Assembly: GCF_017876155.1 (NCBI RefSeq)
Contig: NZ_JAGINP010000017.1
Location: 62,001 to 126,000, forward strand
DNA length: 64,000 bases
Source: Azospirillum rugosum
GTDB taxonomy: Bacteria; Pseudomonadota; Alphaproteobacteria; Azospirillales; Azospirillaceae
Direction of reading: 5' to 3'
Shown: piece after piece, positions 62,774 to 64,000 of the stretch
Position numbering within the stretch: the stretch's first letter is position 1
Layout: each line of letters begins with the position of its first letter
Notes under the pieces: generated by a model
The model's input: only the letters and a program-made list of their open reading frames with translations
Told to the model about the DNA's origin: nothing
Database searches by the model: none
Translations under genes and position numbers: made by a program

Positions 62774-64000
62774 ATGACGATGGACCTGTGGGCGACCGTA
62801 GCCCGCGTTGGCGACCAGATCACCGACACGGCCACCCAAGTAGGGAGGCAGATCGTGGCCGGGAAGCTGGCCGACATGGAACTCGAAGCCGGCCAGAAGC
62901 TGACCGAGCTGGAACTGAAGCACCGCAATGATCCGCAGGGCTTTTCCAGCGAATGGGACGGCTACAAGAAAGGCGTGATCAAGGGATCGCCGGCCTTTTT
63001 CGCATCGCACCTCGACACGAAGCTTTCCAGGGACGGGCAGACGGTTTTCCGTCGGCTCTCCGTCGAGCACCTGAACCGTCAGCAGAGCGACGCCAACACG
63101 TCCATGAAGGCCCGTCTTGCCTTGGCGAGCGACCAGATCGCGGCGCACGCCATGGGTGGCAACGTTGACGCCATGGCCGGAGCCCTTGGCGAGTACGACC
63201 AGATTTTGCAGTCGGCGACCGGCCTTGGGTTCGTCACTCCCGACGAGGCGCAGCTGATGCGCCACCACACCGAGAGCCGTGGACGTTCCGAGCTGACCCT
63301 GTTCAGCGTCGCGAAGGCGTATGAGGCCGGCGGCCCCGACTTCGCGCGGGCGATGGTTCATCAGGAGATCGTCAGCAACCCGACCCTCGCCCTTTCCGCA
63401 GAGGAGCGCATCCGGCTACAGAACCGGAGTGACACCATGATCGGCGACCTGGAGCGCACGCGCGCCCAGAAGACCGCCGAGGCCGCCCGCCAGGACGCCG
63501 AGACCTACGCCCGGAGAAATGCCGACCTCACCATTCGGGCCAGCCGCGGGGCGCTGGGGCGTGTGGAGGTGGAGGACGCCTATCAGAACGGCGCCGGGTG
63601 GCTTCAGCCGCACGACTACACGCGCCTGACGCTGGCCCTCGACAAGGTGACGGAGGAGGCCGCGCGCCAGCAGCTCGCCCTTCAGCGTGTGGACCGAGCC
63701 GGACAGACGGTCGCGGCGCCGGCGCCTTCCTTCGCAGACCGCACCATCGGGGCCGAATGGTCCCCGGCCGGACGCGACAAGAACCCGGCCAGCAGCGCCA
63801 CCGGCCCAGGGCAGTTCACCGACGGGACGTGGCTGGAGGTGATGCGCAAGCACGCGCCCCAGCTCGCCGCCGGCAAGACGGATGAGCAGGTACTGGCCTT
63901 GCGCGACAGCGGCACCCCGCAGGAACGGCGCGCGCTGCACGCCCGCATGGTCGACGCCTACGGCAATGAAAACGCCGCCTTCCTGAAGGCCAACGGCGTT
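62774..64000 (+). CDS. Virion-associated protein with lytic transglycosylase domain (partial)
   Basis: The frame opens at the ATG at 62774 behind GGAAGGG and stays open to the window end, giving 409 residues without a stop. The first 300 residues are helical and charged (EWDGYKKGVIKG, HLNRQQSDANTSM, RTRAQKTAEAARQD). From about 320 the sequence matches an SLT-type lysozyme fold: IGAEWSPAGRDKNP with the likely catalytic Glu328, then SSATGPGQFTDGTWLEV. Phage proteins of this kind are internal or tail-associated and open the cell wall during DNA entry. The 3' end is outside the window. Confidence 0.8.
   Translation, partial: MTMDLWATVARVGDQITDTATQVGRQIVAGKLADMELEAGQKLTELELKHRNDPQGFSSEWDGYKKGVIKGSPAFFASHLDTKLSRDGQTVFRRLSVEHLNRQQSDANTSMKARLALASDQIAAHAMGGNVDAMAGALGEYDQILQSATGLGFVTPDEAQLMRHHTESRGRSELTLFSVAKAYEAGGPDFARAMVHQEIVSNPTLALSAEERIRLQNRSDTMIGDLERTRAQKTAEAARQDAETYARRNADLTIRASRGALGRVEVEDAYQNGAGWLQPHDYTRLTLALDKVTEEAARQQLALQRVDRAGQTVAAPAPSFADRTIGAEWSPAGRDKNPASSATGPGQFTDGTWLEVMRKHAPQLAAGKTDEQVLALRDSGTPQERRALHARMVDAYGNENAAFLKANGV

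Larger units (their letters stand above)
50633..64000. mobile_element. Phage-like integrated element (right end outside window)
   Basis: From the 3' end of tRNA-Arg onward, core genes stop and phage-type functions appear: small regulators, a serine recombinase, a lambda-O-like initiator with internal iterons, a PC4-like protein, many small unknown genes and a virion protein with a lytic domain. Gene density is lower, and several non-coding stretches of 0.8-1.1 kb carry palindromes and repeats. The left boundary is inferred from the tRNA and is not proved by a matching repeat. Non-coding DNA at 50686-50902 contains GTGTTGC/GCAACAC copies that could be protein-binding sites. Confidence 0.75.

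Overview
The window is high-GC DNA from an alphaproteobacterium, most likely a member of the Rhodospirillales close to Azospirillum. The evidence is the gene order (rpsF-rpsR-DUF2232-rplI, dnaB-alr, radA-cvpA-purF, slt/dapA/smpB), an NDUFS4-like complex I accessory subunit, an Asp-type HemB and a DUF29 protein. Species level cannot be decided from the sequence alone. About 50.6 kb are core chromosome and the last 13.4 kb look like an integrated phage-like element that continues past the window end.

Core part, left to right. 0-3.5 kb: a YfgM-like membrane protein, the outer-membrane assembly lipoprotein BamB and the ribosome GTPase Der. 3.6-8.1 kb (minus): radA, cvpA, purF and a short-chain dehydrogenase. 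8.3-9.7 kb: methionine aminopeptidase overlapping a Nudix hydrolase. 9.7-18.8 kb (minus): rpsF, rpsR, a DUF2232 membrane protein, rplI, then cfa, then dnaB-alr-mlaE-mlaF with overlapping ends, then DUF29. 19.1-23.6 kb: fabD-fabG-acpP-fabF-mltG. 23.6-32.2 kb: a haloacid dehalogenase-like gene, slt, divergent dapA-smpB, rsmC, hemB, a phosphoesterase and a diacylglycerol-kinase-like gene. 32.6-36.3 kb: an enoyl-CoA hydratase/HIBYL-CoA hydrolase, a MarR regulator and a CPA1 antiporter. 36.4-41.1 kb: a complete branched-chain amino acid type ABC transporter. 41.1-45.5 kb (minus): a universal stress protein, a ThiZXY importer behind a TPP riboswitch, and a DUF1194 protein. 45.6-48.6 kb: a histone-deacetylase-family protein, two paired coiled-coil membrane proteins and a DUF192 protein. 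48.6-50.0 kb: two neighbouring gene remnants, each apparently missing its middle (macA'-'macB and a glycosyltransferase).

At 50.1-50.6 kb tRNA-Pro(TGG), the NDUFS4-like gene and tRNA-Arg(TCT) form the likely boundary of the integrated element. The element first carries cargo of unknown function (51-57.6 kb), including two proteins that share a roughly 55-70 residue repeated module. It then carries a phage-type control and replication segment (58.4-62.6 kb): a serine recombinase with a palindromic promoter region, an excisionase-like HTH protein, a replication-initiator-like gene with four quasi-palindromic iterons inside its own coding sequence (an arrangement like lambda O/ori), a PC4/p15-like DNA-binding protein, a repeat-rich non-coding stretch and a tandem-duplicated regulator. 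It ends with the start of a virion-associated protein that has a lytic transglycosylase domain. No tyrosine integrase and no second attachment site lie inside the window.

Several intergenic gaps of the core carry large, near-perfect inverted repeats of at least three different types (3.5, 28.3, 32.4 and 42.1 kb), of the kind described as REP/BIME-like elements.
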